A stretch of DNA of 64,000 nucleotides from Enteractinococcus fodinae. GTDB lineage: Bacteria > Actinomycetota > Actinomycetes > Actinomycetales > Micrococcaceae. Location: contig NZ_JAVDYJ010000001.1 in assembly GCF_031458395.1 (NCBI RefSeq), forward strand, positions 62,001 through 126,000. Direction: 5' to 3'. The translations under genes were made by a program, and so were the position numbers. This document shows, one piece after another, positions 7,296 through 16,265 of this stretch. A model generated the notes under the pieces. That model was given only the letters and a program-made list of their open reading frames with translations. It ran no database searches and was not told the origin of the DNA. How positions within the stretch are numbered: the first letter of the stretch is position 1; each line of letters starts with the position of its first letter.

Positions 7296-8243
7296 GTGAC
7301 GAAAGTACTTGCTTTAGTAACGAATGCAGAACCCGCTGAAGTACTGGGTGCCGCCTCAATCGTTGGCGACCCCGTCGCCGTGGTCACCTCGACTCCCGAT
7401 GCCGAGACCATCGCAGCGCTGGGACAGGCCGGGGCCACCGAAATCTTTGTACACACCGGTCCAGAGGATCAGTTCGGTACCGCCGACGTCGCCGCCGGTG
7501 TAGCTGCTGTAAAACATTACGGCGCGTCACTGCTGCTCATGGCACATGGCCCGGTCAATGCCTCCTTTGCCGGTCGTATTGCCATCGCAGCCAAGGGCGC
7601 GGTCGCCGCTGATGCCACCGGGTTGTACTGGGATGCTGACGGCCAAGAAACCGTCGTCACCCACTCGATTTTCGGTGGCGACTACAACACCGAATCCACC
7701 GTCGAAGGTGGGCTGATGATCGCCACCCTGCGTCCCGGCACGATCGATACCCGCGCCGCAGCTGTTGCTGAACCTACCGTGGTGAACTCCGATGTTGAGG
7801 TTCAGACCGGCCCAGGTGCCACCATCGTGTCGGCCGAAGAGGTTGAGGCCGCTTCGGACCGCCCAGCCCTGACCGCTGCCTCAGTCGTCGTCTCGGGTGG
7901 TCGCGGTCTAGGTTCCGAAGAGAACTTCAAACTCGTCGAGGACCTGGCTGATCAATTCAATGCCGCCATCGGTGCCTCCCGTGCTGCTGTCGACTCCGGT
8001 TACGTGCCGCACAACTTACAGGTTGGACAAACCGGTGTTTCGGTTTCCCCGGATCTCTACATTGCGGTAGGAATTTCCGGTGCGATCCAGCACTTGGCTG
8101 GTATGCAGACCGCCAAGACCATTATTGCCATCAACAAGGACGAAGACGCCCCAATTTTCGATGTGGCTGACTTCGGTGTGGTGGGTGACCTCTTCGAGGT
8201 CGTGCCAAAAGTTGTTGATGAAATCCAAGCCCGTCGAAGCTGA
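7296..8243 (+). CDS. etfA: Electron transfer flavoprotein alpha subunit
   Basis: A 315-residue EtfA. The GTG start at 7296 follows AAGGAG with good spacing. The C-terminal FAD domain carries the family signature, with [14 protein letters not shown], then [15 protein letters not shown] and VGQTG, followed by [11 protein letters not shown] and [10 protein letters not shown]. EtfA binds the catalytic FAD, and the heterodimer passes electrons to an ETF:quinone oxidoreductase in most organisms. The next gene, 5 bp downstream, is a membrane cytochrome b rather than an ETF-QO. Likely partners in this window include the acyl-CoA dehydrogenase at 41007-42224. Confidence 0.95.
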   Translation: MTKVLALVTNAEPAEVLGAASIVGDPVAVVTSTPDAETIAALGQAGATEIFVHTGPEDQFGTADVAAGVAAVKHYGASLLLMAHGPVNASFAGRIAIAAKGAVAADATGLYWDADGQETVVTHSIFGGDYNTESTVEGGLMIATLRPGTIDTRAAAVAEPTVVNSDVEVQTGPGATIVSAEEVEAASDRPALTAASVVVSGGRGLGSEENFKLVEDLADQFNAAIGASRAAVDSGYVPHNLQVGQTGVSVSPDLYIAVGISGAIQHLAGMQTAKTIIAINKDEDAPIFDVADFGVVGDLFEVVPKVVDEIQARRS

Positions 8244-8248
8244 TATTT

Positions 8249-10066
8249 ATGTCTAAACGTCGAATGGTCGGATGGCAGCCGTTGGCCGTCGAAAACCCCG
8301 ACGCGCCCACCGCTGCCCCAGCACCAGCTGCACCCCAAGCGGCCCCAGAGCCTGCACAAACACCGGCACCTCAGCCAGAGCACACACCGGCCGCTGAGCA
8401 GTCGGCTGCAGCCGCTGCTCAAGCGGCTCCGGTTGCTGACGGGCCGCCACAAGACCCCAACGTGCCGCGCCGCCGCATGGCCGGTTGGCAGCCACTGACC
8501 GTAGCCAATACGGCAGGTCCGGTTGCGCCAGCCGCTGCACCGCAAGCGTCGGCACCCGCCCCAGCTGCGGAATCGGTTGCCCAACCCGCTGATGCGGCAG
8601 AGCAACCTGCTGCTGAACCGGTTGCGTCGGGTCCGATTCAGGATCCCAACGTGCCGCGGCGGCGGATGGCTGGTTGGCAGCCGTTGTCGGTGGCTCGTGA
8701 TGGTGCACCAGCTGCTGCGGCCCCAACCGCAGCACCCGCGGCGGCAGCCCAAACTGCGGCTGCTGCCGAAACACCAGCTGTTACTGAGCAGGCCACCCCG
8801 GCTGCTGCGCAGGCGGTACCGGTCGCTCCAGCACCGGTGACCGAGGACTTACCACGGCGACGCATGGATGGGTGGGAACCGCTGAAGGTGGGCCACCCGG
8901 ATACCGCCGAGGCGATTGCTCCACAGCCTGACCCTGCTTCGGCGGCCGAAGAGCCGACCCCGGCACCGGTCGCCGAGACCGCACCGGCTGCTCCGCGACG
9001 TCGAATGGGCGCCCCAGCGGCCAGCCAGGAGTCGGCACCTGCTGCTGAGCCGGCGGTAAAGACCCCAGAGGTAGTGACGCCCGAACCGGCGAAACCCGCA
9101 GCCAAGACCGAGGCCGCACCTGCTGGTGCGTCCGCGCAGAAGCCACCGAAGAAGGAAATGTCGAAGGTCACCAAGGTCGTGTTGACCTTGTTGGGTGTGG
9201 CCGTGGTCGCCGCCGGGCTGGTCCTGATCGCCCAGTGGGTGCGCGGACTAGAGCCCGTCTCTGAGTTCATCGCGACCTACGACGGGACCCCGACCCATCC
9301 CGATGGGGTTGAGCCCGGCATCCCGGCCTGGGTGGGCTGGCAGCACTTCTTTAACTTCTTCATCATTGTCATGGTCATCCGCTCCGGACTCTTGATTCGG
9401 AATCAGGAACGCCCCGAAGCGTACTGGACACCCAACGATGGTGGATTTTTCTCACCCAATAAGAAGAACTCCCCGCAGAAGGTCTCGATCCAGCAGTGGA
9501 TCCACCAAAGCTTCAACGTGTTGTGGGTGGTCAACGGGCTGATCTTCTACATTATGGTGTTCGCCACCGGGCACTGGATGCGCATTGTGCCGACCAACTG
9601 GGACATCTTCCCCAACATCGTCTCAGCTGGCCTCCAGTATCTATCGTTGGACTGGCCGGCCGAGAACTCGTGGGTGTATTACAACGCGTTGCAGATCATG
9701 ACGTATTTCATCACGGTGTTCATCGCCGCCCCCATCGCGGTGCTCACGGGGCTGCGGTTATCGACGTGGTGGCCGCAGAAGGCCGAAGGCATCAACAAAG
9801 TGTTCACCTTGCCGGTGGCTCGGAAGATTCACTTCTTCACGATGATCTATTTCATTCTGTTCATCATCGTCCACCTGTTCCTGGTATTTACCACCGGGGT
9901 CTTGCACAACATGAACATTATGTTCACCGCCCGGGATGCTAGCGACTGGTGGGGCATCGCCGTGTTCGCACTGTCGGTGGCCGTGACCGTGGGGGTGGCC
10001 TGGCTGATCAAGCCGATCTTCATCTCCCCGATCGCCGAAAAAACCGGAACGGTGTCAACAAGATAA
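8249..10066 (+). CDS. Cytochrome b (b561-like) membrane protein with repeated GWQPL-motif Pro/Ala-rich tail
   Basis: A 605-residue protein in two parts. Residues 1-300 are Pro/Ala-rich and low complexity, punctuated by a repeated basic motif: KRRMVGWQPL (~3), RRRMAGWQPL (~74 and ~137), RRRMDGWEPL (~203) and a decayed RRRMG (~250). Residues ~308-595 are membrane-embedded. They contain one leading helix and a cytochrome b561/formate dehydrogenase gamma-type four-helix core with candidate haem ligands H366, H419, H528 and H542; the last pair is H-X13-H in one helix. It lies 5 bp after etfA and is followed by a terminator. Electron transfer from EtfBA to quinone is inferred. The tail probably faces the cytoplasm and could dock the flavoprotein. 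I know of no described function for the tail. Confidence 0.8.
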   Translation: MSKRRMVGWQPLAVENPDAPTAAPAPAAPQAAPEPAQTPAPQPEHTPAAEQSAAAAAQAAPVADGPPQDPNVPRRRMAGWQPLTVANTAGPVAPAAAPQASAPAPAAESVAQPADAAEQPAAEPVASGPIQDPNVPRRRMAGWQPLSVARDGAPAAAAPTAAPAAAAQTAAAAETPAVTEQATPAAAQAVPVAPAPVTEDLPRRRMDGWEPLKVGHPDTAEAIAPQPDPASAAEEPTPAPVAETAPAAPRRRMGAPAASQESAPAAEPAVKTPEVVTPEPAKPAAKTEAAPAGASAQKPPKKEMSKVTKVVLTLLGVAVVAAGLVLIAQWVRGLEPVSEFIATYDGTPTHPDGVEPGIPAWVGWQHFFNFFIIVMVIRSGLLIRNQERPEAYWTPNDGGFFSPNKKNSPQKVSIQQWIHQSFNVLWVVNGLIFYIMVFATGHWMRIVPTNWDIFPNIVSAGLQYLSLDWPAENSWVYYNALQIMTYFITVFIAAPIAVLTGLRLSTWWPQKAEGINKVFTLPVARKIHFFTMIYFILFIIVHLFLVFTTGVLHNMNIMFTARDASDWWGIAVFALSVAVTVGVAWLIKPIFISPIAEKTGTVSTR

Positions 10067-10131
10067 GTAACGCGGGCGCTCACGAAGTCCTAAAGGATTT
10101 CATCGCCCACGGAGCCTTGCGAACTGCACCA

Positions 10132-10170
10132 CGCACCCCGCCCCGATCCACCAGATCGCGGCGGGGTGCG
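10132..10170 (+). terminator. Rho-independent terminator after etfBA-cytochrome operon
   Basis: CGCACCCCGCC (10132-10142) pairs perfectly with GGCGGGGTGCG (10160-10170), with an inner CGATC/GATCG stem. CTGCTTT follows. It lies 65 bp after the cytochrome gene. Confidence 0.8.
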
Positions 10171-10197
10171 CTGCTTTAATGTGCACAATTTATGGCC

Positions 10198-10226
10198 TTG
10201 TAAACCCGGGGTGATAGGCGGATACT
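10198..10226 (+). promoter_or_regulatory. Promoter -35 TTGTAA / -10 GATACT
   Basis: TTGTAA (10198-10203) and GATACT (10221-10226) are separated by 17 bp. The ATG at 10233 is 6 nt after the -10 box, so the transcript may be leaderless. Confidence 0.5.
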
Positions 10227-10232
10227 AAGCTT

Positions 10233-10673
10233 ATGAAGACGGCGCCGAACCTTGTGCTTGCCATCATCACCGGATTCGTAGTGATCGTGGCTATCCTCGC
10301 TGCGATTTTCGCCTCCCGGGATATGGCACCCGACTGGCCCGATGATTCCCCCGAAGCCACCGTCCAGGCATATGTCCAAGCGGTCATCGACCAAGACTAT
10401 GCCCAAGCGATCACGCACCTCGATCCGAGCATGGAGTGCACCCCCGAAGACTTGGCACAGTCCTATTATCCACAAGACACTGCCATGTCCCTACTCAAAG
10501 CCCATATCGGCCCAGATGAGGCTACCGTGAGCGTTGAGTTCGGCAGCTATAGCGAAGCCTTCACCGACCCGTTTATTGGTCAAGAACAGTTTGAACTAAT
10601 CCCGGATGACACCGGCGGGTGGCTCATCACCGGCACGCCGTGGCCGATCTACAGCTGTGCGGGGACCCTATGA
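10233..10673 (+). CDS. Membrane-anchored protein of unknown function
   Basis: A 146-residue protein with one N-terminal transmembrane anchor (~7-28) and an extracytoplasmic domain of ~115 residues. The domain begins SPEATVQAYVQAVIDQDYAQA, a helical pattern like NTF2-fold/DUF4878-type lipoprotein domains, and contains two cysteines (~70 and ~142). The NTF2-like assignment is tentative. Its stop overlaps the next start (ATGA, 10670-10673), so it is translationally coupled to the large membrane protein downstream. It is preceded by a good promoter and no Shine-Dalgarno. Confidence 0.6.
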   Translation: MKTAPNLVLAIITGFVVIVAILAAIFASRDMAPDWPDDSPEATVQAYVQAVIDQDYAQAITHLDPSMECTPEDLAQSYYPQDTAMSLLKAHIGPDEATVSVEFGSYSEAFTDPFIGQEQFELIPDDTGGWLITGTPWPIYSCAGTL

Positions 10674-12352
10674 TTATCAGCGTATTACTGCTGGCGCTGC
10701 TCGTCGGTGGCGTCGGATTCATCGGCACCGCATCACGACGACTCCAAGGCCAACCGCTTAGCGGTCAGATGTTTCGGCGAGCTTTCCAATACGTACTGCT
10801 CTACGTCCTGGTCTTGATCGTTGCGAACGGCGCCGTGGACCTACTGGGCCGCGTCTTCGGTTCCAGGGCGATTGGGGATGATGGTTTTCTGTTCGCCCAG
10901 TCGCTGACCGCTATTGTTATTGCGTTACCCATCGCAGTCTTGTTGAGTTGGTGGATCTACCGCACGCATCGTCGTGACCCTCTCGAGCGGGAGTCGTTGC
11001 TCTACCAGGCCTATCTGACCACGGCGGCGCTGACCGGGGTCGCCATGACGGCGGCCAACCTCCAACAAACCCTCACCACCGCGATCGGGTCCCAAAACCT
11101 CAATGCCGAAGCACTGGTCGGTGTCGCCATCTGGGCAGCGGTATGGGCGGTGCACTGGCGCATCATCGAACGCAGCCTCACGGTGCCCAATACGGTAGCG
11201 CATGTCCTGTTGGGCTGCACTATCGGATTAGTACTGGCTGTAAGTGGGCTGATCGCCCTGTTGGCCACATCGCTCGAGCTGTTGACTGGTCCAGAGATCA
11301 TCATCGGCCCCTATGTTGGTCTCGGTGCGGCAGCGGGCATGTTCGTCAGCGGAGCCGTCATCTGGAGTGTGTACTGGTTCGGTGCGGCGGCCAAACTCCC
11401 ACGCAACACCGCCTGGCATGCGTACGTCCTTTTACTGGGAGTGGCCGGTGGGCTGACCACCGCACTCTTCGGGACCCATGGACTGATATGGCACGGGCTA
11501 GTGCAGCTCATGGGGCACCCCGAGCTATTTACCGACTGGCTCAACTGGTCCACTGCGGTGGCCACCATGGTCATCGGGGCGACCGTGTGGTGGTATCACC
11601 GCACCATCCTGGATCCTGCCCAACGCTCCACGGTACAACGCGTGTATGAATACCTCACCGCGGGCATCGGTGCGCTGGCGGCCGCAGCAGGTATCGGCAT
11701 GCTGGTGATCTCTCTGATTGATGCGATCGCTCCGGCCTCCCTGTACTACCATCCGCTCAACACCCTGCTGGGAGCGCTACCCCTGTTCCTCATTGGCGCG
11801 ACAGTGTGGTGGCTGCACTGGCGGCGCATCCAAGCTCACGCAGATGCTGACCCCCAGACAGAGCTGACAGCCACCCCGCGGCGAATCTATCTGGTAATGC
11901 TCCTGGGCGGGTCGGGCGTAGCCGTGGTGATCGCGCTGATTTCCGGGGTGGTCGATATCGTCCACGACATAGGCCAGGGCTCCCTGAGCCTTGCCACACT
12001 GTATAAAGTGCGGATGGAGACCAGTTTTCTGGCTGCCAGTGCGGCACTGATCGCCTATCACGTTGCGATCTTGCGCCAGGACCAGCGGCACGGTCCTCTC
12101 AAGGCGCCCACACCGGTACGCCACGGCACCCTGACCCTGGTCGGTCCGGCAGACCCATCCCTTGAAGCAGACCTAGCCCAGCACATCACGGGGCCGGTTC
12201 GGTTGTTACCCGTGGAGGTCGCGGCCTCTTGGAGTATTGACGCGATTCTGGCCGCGTTGACCACCTATGACCCAGACGAAGATGTCGTGATCATTGCCCA
12301 CGAGCGTGGCATCGAAGCGCATCCGGCCCAGGCACTGCGCTATTTACATTAG
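10670..12352 (+). CDS. Polytopic membrane protein, probable DUF5671 repeats
   Basis: A 560-residue protein with about 14-15 hydrophobic segments and a ~95-residue soluble C-terminus. The ATG at 10670 overlaps the upstream stop (ATGA) and starts a clean hydrophobic N-terminus (MIISVLLLALLVGG); a longer in-frame start at 10619 would lie inside the upstream gene. Four helices end in related motifs: VWAVHWR, IWSVYW, VWWYHR and VWWLHWR. The spacing of ~95 residues implies tandem duplication of a four-helix-type unit, which I associate with DUF5671. The C-terminal soluble part (TLTLVGPADPSLEADLAQHI onward) has no recognised fold. Function unknown. It converges with dodecin, overlapping by 4 bp. Confidence 0.65.
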   Translation: MIISVLLLALLVGGVGFIGTASRRLQGQPLSGQMFRRAFQYVLLYVLVLIVANGAVDLLGRVFGSRAIGDDGFLFAQSLTAIVIALPIAVLLSWWIYRTHRRDPLERESLLYQAYLTTAALTGVAMTAANLQQTLTTAIGSQNLNAEALVGVAIWAAVWAVHWRIIERSLTVPNTVAHVLLGCTIGLVLAVSGLIALLATSLELLTGPEIIIGPYVGLGAAAGMFVSGAVIWSVYWFGAAAKLPRNTAWHAYVLLLGVAGGLTTALFGTHGLIWHGLVQLMGHPELFTDWLNWSTAVATMVIGATVWWYHRTILDPAQRSTVQRVYEYLTAGIGALAAAAGIGMLVISLIDAIAPASLYYHPLNTLLGALPLFLIGATVWWLHWRRIQAHADADPQTELTATPRRIYLVMLLGGSGVAVVIALISGVVDIVHDIGQGSLSLATLYKVRMETSFLAASAALIAYHVAILRQDQRHGPLKAPTPVRHGTLTLVGPADPSLEADLAQHITGPVRLLPVEVAASWSIDAILAALTTYDPDEDVVIIAHERGIEAHPAQALRYLH

Positions 12353-12558
12353 GGTTCGTGCCGGAAACCAATTTTGACGGTGACCTGCCAATCGATGACC
12401 TTGCCGTCCTCAAGGTGACCTCGAATAGATTGCACTTCAAACCAGTCCAGATTCCGTAAGGTTTTCGACGCTTGGGTGATCGCGTTGGTAATCGCGGCGT
12501 CGGTCCCTTCGGGCGACGTGCCTACTATTTCGGTGATGTTATAAACATTGCCGGTCAT
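12349..12558 (-). CDS. Dodecin, flavin-binding storage protein
   Basis: A 69-residue protein with the dodecin pattern: VYNITEIVGTSPEGTDAAI, then the flavin-stacking tryptophan in LDWFEVQSIRG, and VTVKIGF at the end. Dodecins assemble into hollow dodecamers that hold flavin (FMN or riboflavin) dimers in the cytoplasm and buffer free flavin. An AGGAGAG Shine-Dalgarno lies about 7 nt before the ATG. It has no operon partner; the upstream 230 bp hold only a hairpin. It overlaps the DUF5671-like gene tail to tail by 4 bp. The family is clear from length and motifs. Confidence 0.92.
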   Translation of the reverse strand: MTGNVYNITEIVGTSPEGTDAAITNAITQASKTLRNLDWFEVQSIRGHLEDGKVIDWQVTVKIGFRHEP

Positions 12559-12739
12559 GACTCTCTCCTGGTTGACGGCCCCGGAAGGGCCCCGAGGCCT
12601 GGTCTAGGCCACGCTACGCCCAGAGGTCTAAGAGTTCTAGCGTTTTCCAACAATCAAGAGCCATTGAGGCCTGCGTCGCTGCGCGACAGGTATCGTGTCG
12701 CGCATTGGCTCAAGATGCTGTCGTCATCTAGGCAGCACA

Positions 12740-12771
12740 GCGGCGGCGCAGTCCAGGAACTACGCCGCCGC
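12740..12771. terminator. GC-rich hairpin between dodecin and the AGCS symporter
   Basis: GCGGCGGCG (12740-12748) pairs with CGCCGCCGC (12763-12771). It lies 22 bp beyond the symporter stop on the minus strand. It has no T-run, so it may be a terminator or a transcript-end structure. The remaining 12559-12792 shows nothing else. Confidence 0.45.
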
Positions 12772-12792
12772 AGATAGCTGGCTTAGGGCCTG

Positions 12793-14307
12793 CTAGTGGA
12801 TCCGATCATCGGAAGGGTATTCCGTTTGAATTCCGTACTTCCGAGACGACCCGATGACGTCACCGGATTTCCATTCATCCCAACCGGGGCGGTTGGCCAT
12901 GAAGGCTTCGATTTGGTCTTTATCGGCTTCCAGTTTCGGATCGTGTTTGAGGTAGTACTTCGTCTCCCGGGCAATCAAACCGGACAGTACGAGCAGACCA
13001 ATCAGGTTCGGTAGCGCCATCAGACCGTTGAAGATATCCGAGAACAACCAGACGACCTCCAGCTCGGCGGTTGCACCGACAAACACAACCAGGGAGAAGA
13101 ACACGCGGAACGGCATGACCAGGCCGCGACCAAAGAGCCGTTCGATGTTCCGTTCGCCGTAGTAGGACCAGGAAAGCAGGGTCGAAAACGCAAAGAGCAC
13201 CAGGCCGATGGTTACGATCCAGTGGCCCCACTGGCCGGGTAGACCGTGGCTGAAGGCCTCACCGGTCATCAGTGCTGCGGAGATCTGTTCGCCGGTCTCG
13301 GGGTCCGTCTGGCTCCAGGTACCGGTCGAGATGATGACCAACCCGGTGATGCTGACCACGATGATGGTGTCGATGAACGTCTGGGTCATGGAGACCAGGC
13401 CCTGACGGACCGGGTGAGTGGTCTGGGCGGCTGCCGCAGCAATAGCGGCTGAACCCAGGCCGGATTCGTTGGAGAACATACCGCGAGCTACACCGTACTG
13501 AATAACGATGATGATGGCGGCCCCCGCGAAACCACCGGTTGCAGACGAACCGGTGAATGCTTCGGTGAAGATTTGGGCGAACGCTGCAGGCAGTGCGCCA
13601 AAGTTCGCCAGCAGAATGTACAGGCCACCCAGTACATAGAAGACAACCATGAACGGCACCAGGCCGGCGGTGACGCGACCGATGGATTTAATCCCACCGA
13701 CCAGAACCACCATCACCATGACGGTCAAAATGATGCCTGTGATCCAGATGGGGATGTTCCAGCTGCTCTCCACGTTTGAGGCGATCGCGTTGCCCTGGGT
13801 CATGTTGCCGATACCAAAGCAGGCGATGACGGCGAAGATTGCGAACGCGAGCCCGAGGATCTTTCCGATTGGGCCTTTGATGCCGCGTTCCAGGTAGTAC
13901 TGAGGGCCACCGGATTTTTCGCCGGCGGTATCTGTACCGCGGAAGCGGACACCCAAATATGCTTCAGCATATTTCGAGGCCATCCCGACCAGACCCGTCA
14001 CCCACATCCAGAACAGCGCCCCGGGACCGCCGATCGCCAGCGCGGTGGCGACACCGACAATGTTTCCGGTACCGATCGTGGCGGCTAACGCGGTGGTGAG
14101 CGCCTGGAACTGCGAGATATCCCCTTTAGAACCGGGGTCTTTTCGCTTAATGATTCCCAGACTTAACGCTGGGATGAGTTTGGTAAATTGTATTCCGCCC
14201 AGGCGGATAGTTAGGTAGAGCCCGGCTCCCAGCAGCAGCGGGATGAGGAAAAATGGCCCCCAAACGAAGCCACTGATCTCATCGAGAATTGTCGTTAAAT
14301 CTGTCAT
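12793..14307 (-). CDS. Alanine or glycine:cation symporter (AGCS family)
   Basis: A 504-residue membrane protein with about 11 hydrophobic helices. It carries AGCS hallmarks: the N-terminal FVWGPFFLIPLLLGAGLYLT, the conserved ATIGTGNIVGVATAL, GPGALFWMWVTGLVGMASKY and FSNESGLGSAAIAAAAA. The family takes up alanine or glycine with Na+ (or H+). The C-terminal ~60 residues are charged and cytoplasmic. It is monocistronic, divergent from the acyl-CoA ligase across a 254-bp gap. Substrate cannot be decided from sequence. The upstream ATCCTC on the reading strand gives no strong Shine-Dalgarno. Confidence 0.92.
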   Translation of the reverse strand: MTDLTTILDEISGFVWGPFFLIPLLLGAGLYLTIRLGGIQFTKLIPALSLGIIKRKDPGSKGDISQFQALTTALAATIGTGNIVGVATALAIGGPGALFWMWVTGLVGMASKYAEAYLGVRFRGTDTAGEKSGGPQYYLERGIKGPIGKILGLAFAIFAVIACFGIGNMTQGNAIASNVESSWNIPIWITGIILTVMVMVVLVGGIKSIGRVTAGLVPFMVVFYVLGGLYILLANFGALPAAFAQIFTEAFTGSSATGGFAGAAIIIVIQYGVARGMFSNESGLGSAAIAAAAAQTTHPVRQGLVSMTQTFIDTIIVVSITGLVIISTGTWSQTDPETGEQISAALMTGEAFSHGLPGQWGHWIVTIGLVLFAFSTLLSWSYYGERNIERLFGRGLVMPFRVFFSLVVFVGATAELEVVWLFSDIFNGLMALPNLIGLLVLSGLIARETKYYLKHDPKLEADKDQIEAFMANRPGWDEWKSGDVIGSSRKYGIQTEYPSDDRIH

Positions 14308-14561
14308 CGTAGTAGATCCTCTTCAAACGGTCCCTGAGGACGACATGTGTGAGCGCAGGTGAGGTGTGTCACCATGCTTTTGCCAGATTACCCGATAAGC
14401 CTTACTAGGCGGTAGCCCCTACAAATCTTTGCAGCCTGACATCGAAAGATGCTCAAGGCCTTGGGCATTTAGTTAACACATCGAACGTGCTTCACAGTAG
14501 CAATCAGCTTCGCTAGAGTGATGTGCACCACTATCAGTTATACAAATGTTTAAGGACCATA
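14308..14561. other. Divergent intergenic region, AGCS symporter / acyl-CoA ligase
   Basis: This 254-bp gap should contain both divergent promoters. It has several short GTGAG and TGTGT elements near the symporter start but no repeat convincing enough to call an operator. AAGGA (7 nt before 14562) is the ligase Shine-Dalgarno. Confidence 0.4.
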
Positions 14562-16208
14562 ATGGCAGCTGTTGTACACGGATACCCCTCAACTATGCAG
14601 GACGACTACCAGCTCAGCATGGGCCGGCTCATCCGCCAAGCGGTCCGGGCCTATCCGGATGCCGAGATCGTGCATCGCAACTCGGCTGGTGAATGGGGTC
14701 GGACTACCTACCGAGAGAACTTCGACCGGATCGAGCGGGCCGCGGGCGCATTTGCCAAACTCGGTGTTGAGGTGGGGGACCGAGTGGGCGTCATGGATTG
14801 GAACTCGCTGCGCCACTACGAGCTGTACTGGGCGATCCCGGCAATCGGCGCGGTCTTCACCCAGCTGAACATTCGCCTGCCAGAAGACGACCTGCACTAT
14901 GTCATCAATGACTCCCAAGCCTCCGTTGTGGTGGTGGATGAAACGCTGGTCCCGATCGTAGAAAACATCGCTCCACAAGCCAAAGGCGTCAAAACCTGGG
15001 TGATCCTGTCAGAAGGGCAGATCGACCACAACCTACCCAATGCGGTCTACTACGAAGACCTCCTTGCCGATGCTCAACCGCTGGATTCCTGGCCAAACAT
15101 CTCGGAAACCTCTGCTTTCGCCGCCGGGTACACCACCGGCACCACCGGCCGGCCCAAGGGCGTGTTTTACTCGCATCGTTCCCAGTACCTGCACACGTAC
15201 AATACGGCCAAAGATCTCTCGGCCAGCGTGGACGACGTGATCATGCCGATTACCCCGATGTTCCATGTGCTCTCCTGGGGGATGGTGCAAGTCGCGGTGA
15301 TGGTCGGGGCGAAACTGGTCTTGCCGGGACAGTTCTCCGCCGAAACACTCGGGGAGATTACCGGTGCCCTCACCGATGAAGGGGTCACGGTCACCAACGG
15401 CGTCCCAGCCATTTTCACGCCGATGTTTGAGGTGCTCAAATCCAAAGGCGTGACCGATCTAACCGGGTTGCGCCTGCTATGTGGTGGCAGTGAGCCGCCG
15501 GCATCGTTGATCCAAAGTTATCAGGAGACGTTTAACGCCGAAGTTGTCCACGGTTATGGCGCTACTGAAACTTCCCCGATTGTCACCGTCAATCGCGTCA
15601 CCGAAGCGATGCGGGAGCGCATGAGCCAGGAAGAATTGAACGCCTACGGCTCGAAACAAGGGAAGGCTTCAGTCAACATAGACCTCAAAATTGTCGATGG
15701 CCTCGGCAATGAAGTCCCAGCCGATGGCGAGACCTCGGGCGAGATTCTCTTGAAGGGGCCGTGGATTACCGCCAGTTACCACGGGATGCCCGAAGAGGAG
15801 TTGGCCGATAAATTCGTCGACGGTTACTGGCGTTCCGGAGACGTGGCCACCATCGATGCCCACGGTTTCATCAAGATCACAGACCGTCTCAAGGACGTGA
15901 TCAAGTCAGGTGGGGAATGGATCTCCTCGATCGATATGGAAAATGCGATGATCGGCCACCCGAAAGTTGCCCAGGCGGCAGTCGTGGGGCTTGAACATCC
16001 GAAATGGGATGAACGCCCATTCATGCTGCTGGTGCTGCGCGACGGGGAGACCATCACCAAAGATGAGATCGACGAACACTTACGGCAGCGGTTTGCTGAC
16101 TGGCAATTACCGGAAGAGTTCGAAGTCGTCGATCAGATCCCAGCTACGTCGGTGGGCAAGATCGACAAAAAAGTCATCCGCAACCAGTATCAAGATCGCT
16201 ACAAATAA
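14562..16208 (+). CDS. Fatty-acid/aryl-CoA ligase (AMP-binding superfamily)
   Basis: A 548-residue acyl-adenylate-forming enzyme. The P-loop is [14 protein letters not shown] (~190), with [12 protein letters not shown] (motif A5), [11 protein letters not shown] (A7/A8), and a C-terminal [10 protein letters not shown] containing the catalytic lysine. The closest architectural match is the medium/long-chain fatty acid CoA ligase group. The enzyme activates a carboxylate with ATP and joins it to CoA in the cytoplasm. The ATG at 14562 is supported by AAGGA; a longer in-frame start exists at 14523. It is followed by a strong hairpin shared with the convergent hydroxylase gene. The exact substrate is unknown; nearby genes suggest fatty or aromatic acids. 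Confidence 0.88.
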   Translation: MAAVVHGYPSTMQDDYQLSMGRLIRQAVRAYPDAEIVHRNSAGEWGRTTYRENFDRIERAAGAFAKLGVEVGDRVGVMDWNSLRHYELYWAIPAIGAVFTQLNIRLPEDDLHYVINDSQASVVVVDETLVPIVENIAPQAKGVKTWVILSEGQIDHNLPNAVYYEDLLADAQPLDSWPNISETSAFAAGYTTGTTGRPKGVFYSHRSQYLHTYNTAKDLSASVDDVIMPITPMFHVLSWGMVQVAVMVGAKLVLPGQFSAETLGEITGALTDEGVTVTNGVPAIFTPMFEVLKSKGVTDLTGLRLLCGGSEPPASLIQSYQETFNAEVVHGYGATETSPIVTVNRVTEAMRERMSQEELNAYGSKQGKASVNIDLKIVDGLGNEVPADGETSGEILLKGPWITASYHGMPEEELADKFVDGYWRSGDVATIDAHGFIKITDRLKDVIKSGGEWISSIDMENAMIGHPKVAQAAVVGLEHPKWDERPFMLLVLRDGETITKDEIDEHLRQRFADWQLPEEFEVVDQIPATSVGKIDKKVIRNQYQDRYK

Positions 16209-16215
16209 TGCTTGG

Positions 16216-16248
16216 GGTGTGAACGTATCGTAACGATACGTTCACACC
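16216..16248. terminator. Bidirectional hairpin between ligase and hydroxylase
   Basis: GGTGTGAACGTATCG (16216-16230) pairs perfectly with CGATACGTTCACACC (16234-16248) around a TAA loop. It sits between convergent stops at 16208 and 16266. It has no clear T-run. Confidence 0.75.
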
Positions 16249-16265
16249 ACCACGCACGGGTGGCG

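Noticed and set aside
8638-9270. Ala/Gly/Ser-rich 210-codon frame on the minus strand
   Set aside because: It is a shadow of the Pro/Ala-rich repeat tail of the cytochrome gene; no start signals or family features.
10619-10669. Longer N-terminus for the DUF5671-like protein
   Set aside because: These codons overlap the upstream gene by 55 bp and would put a polar stretch before the membrane helix; ATG 10670 with ATGA overlap is far more natural.
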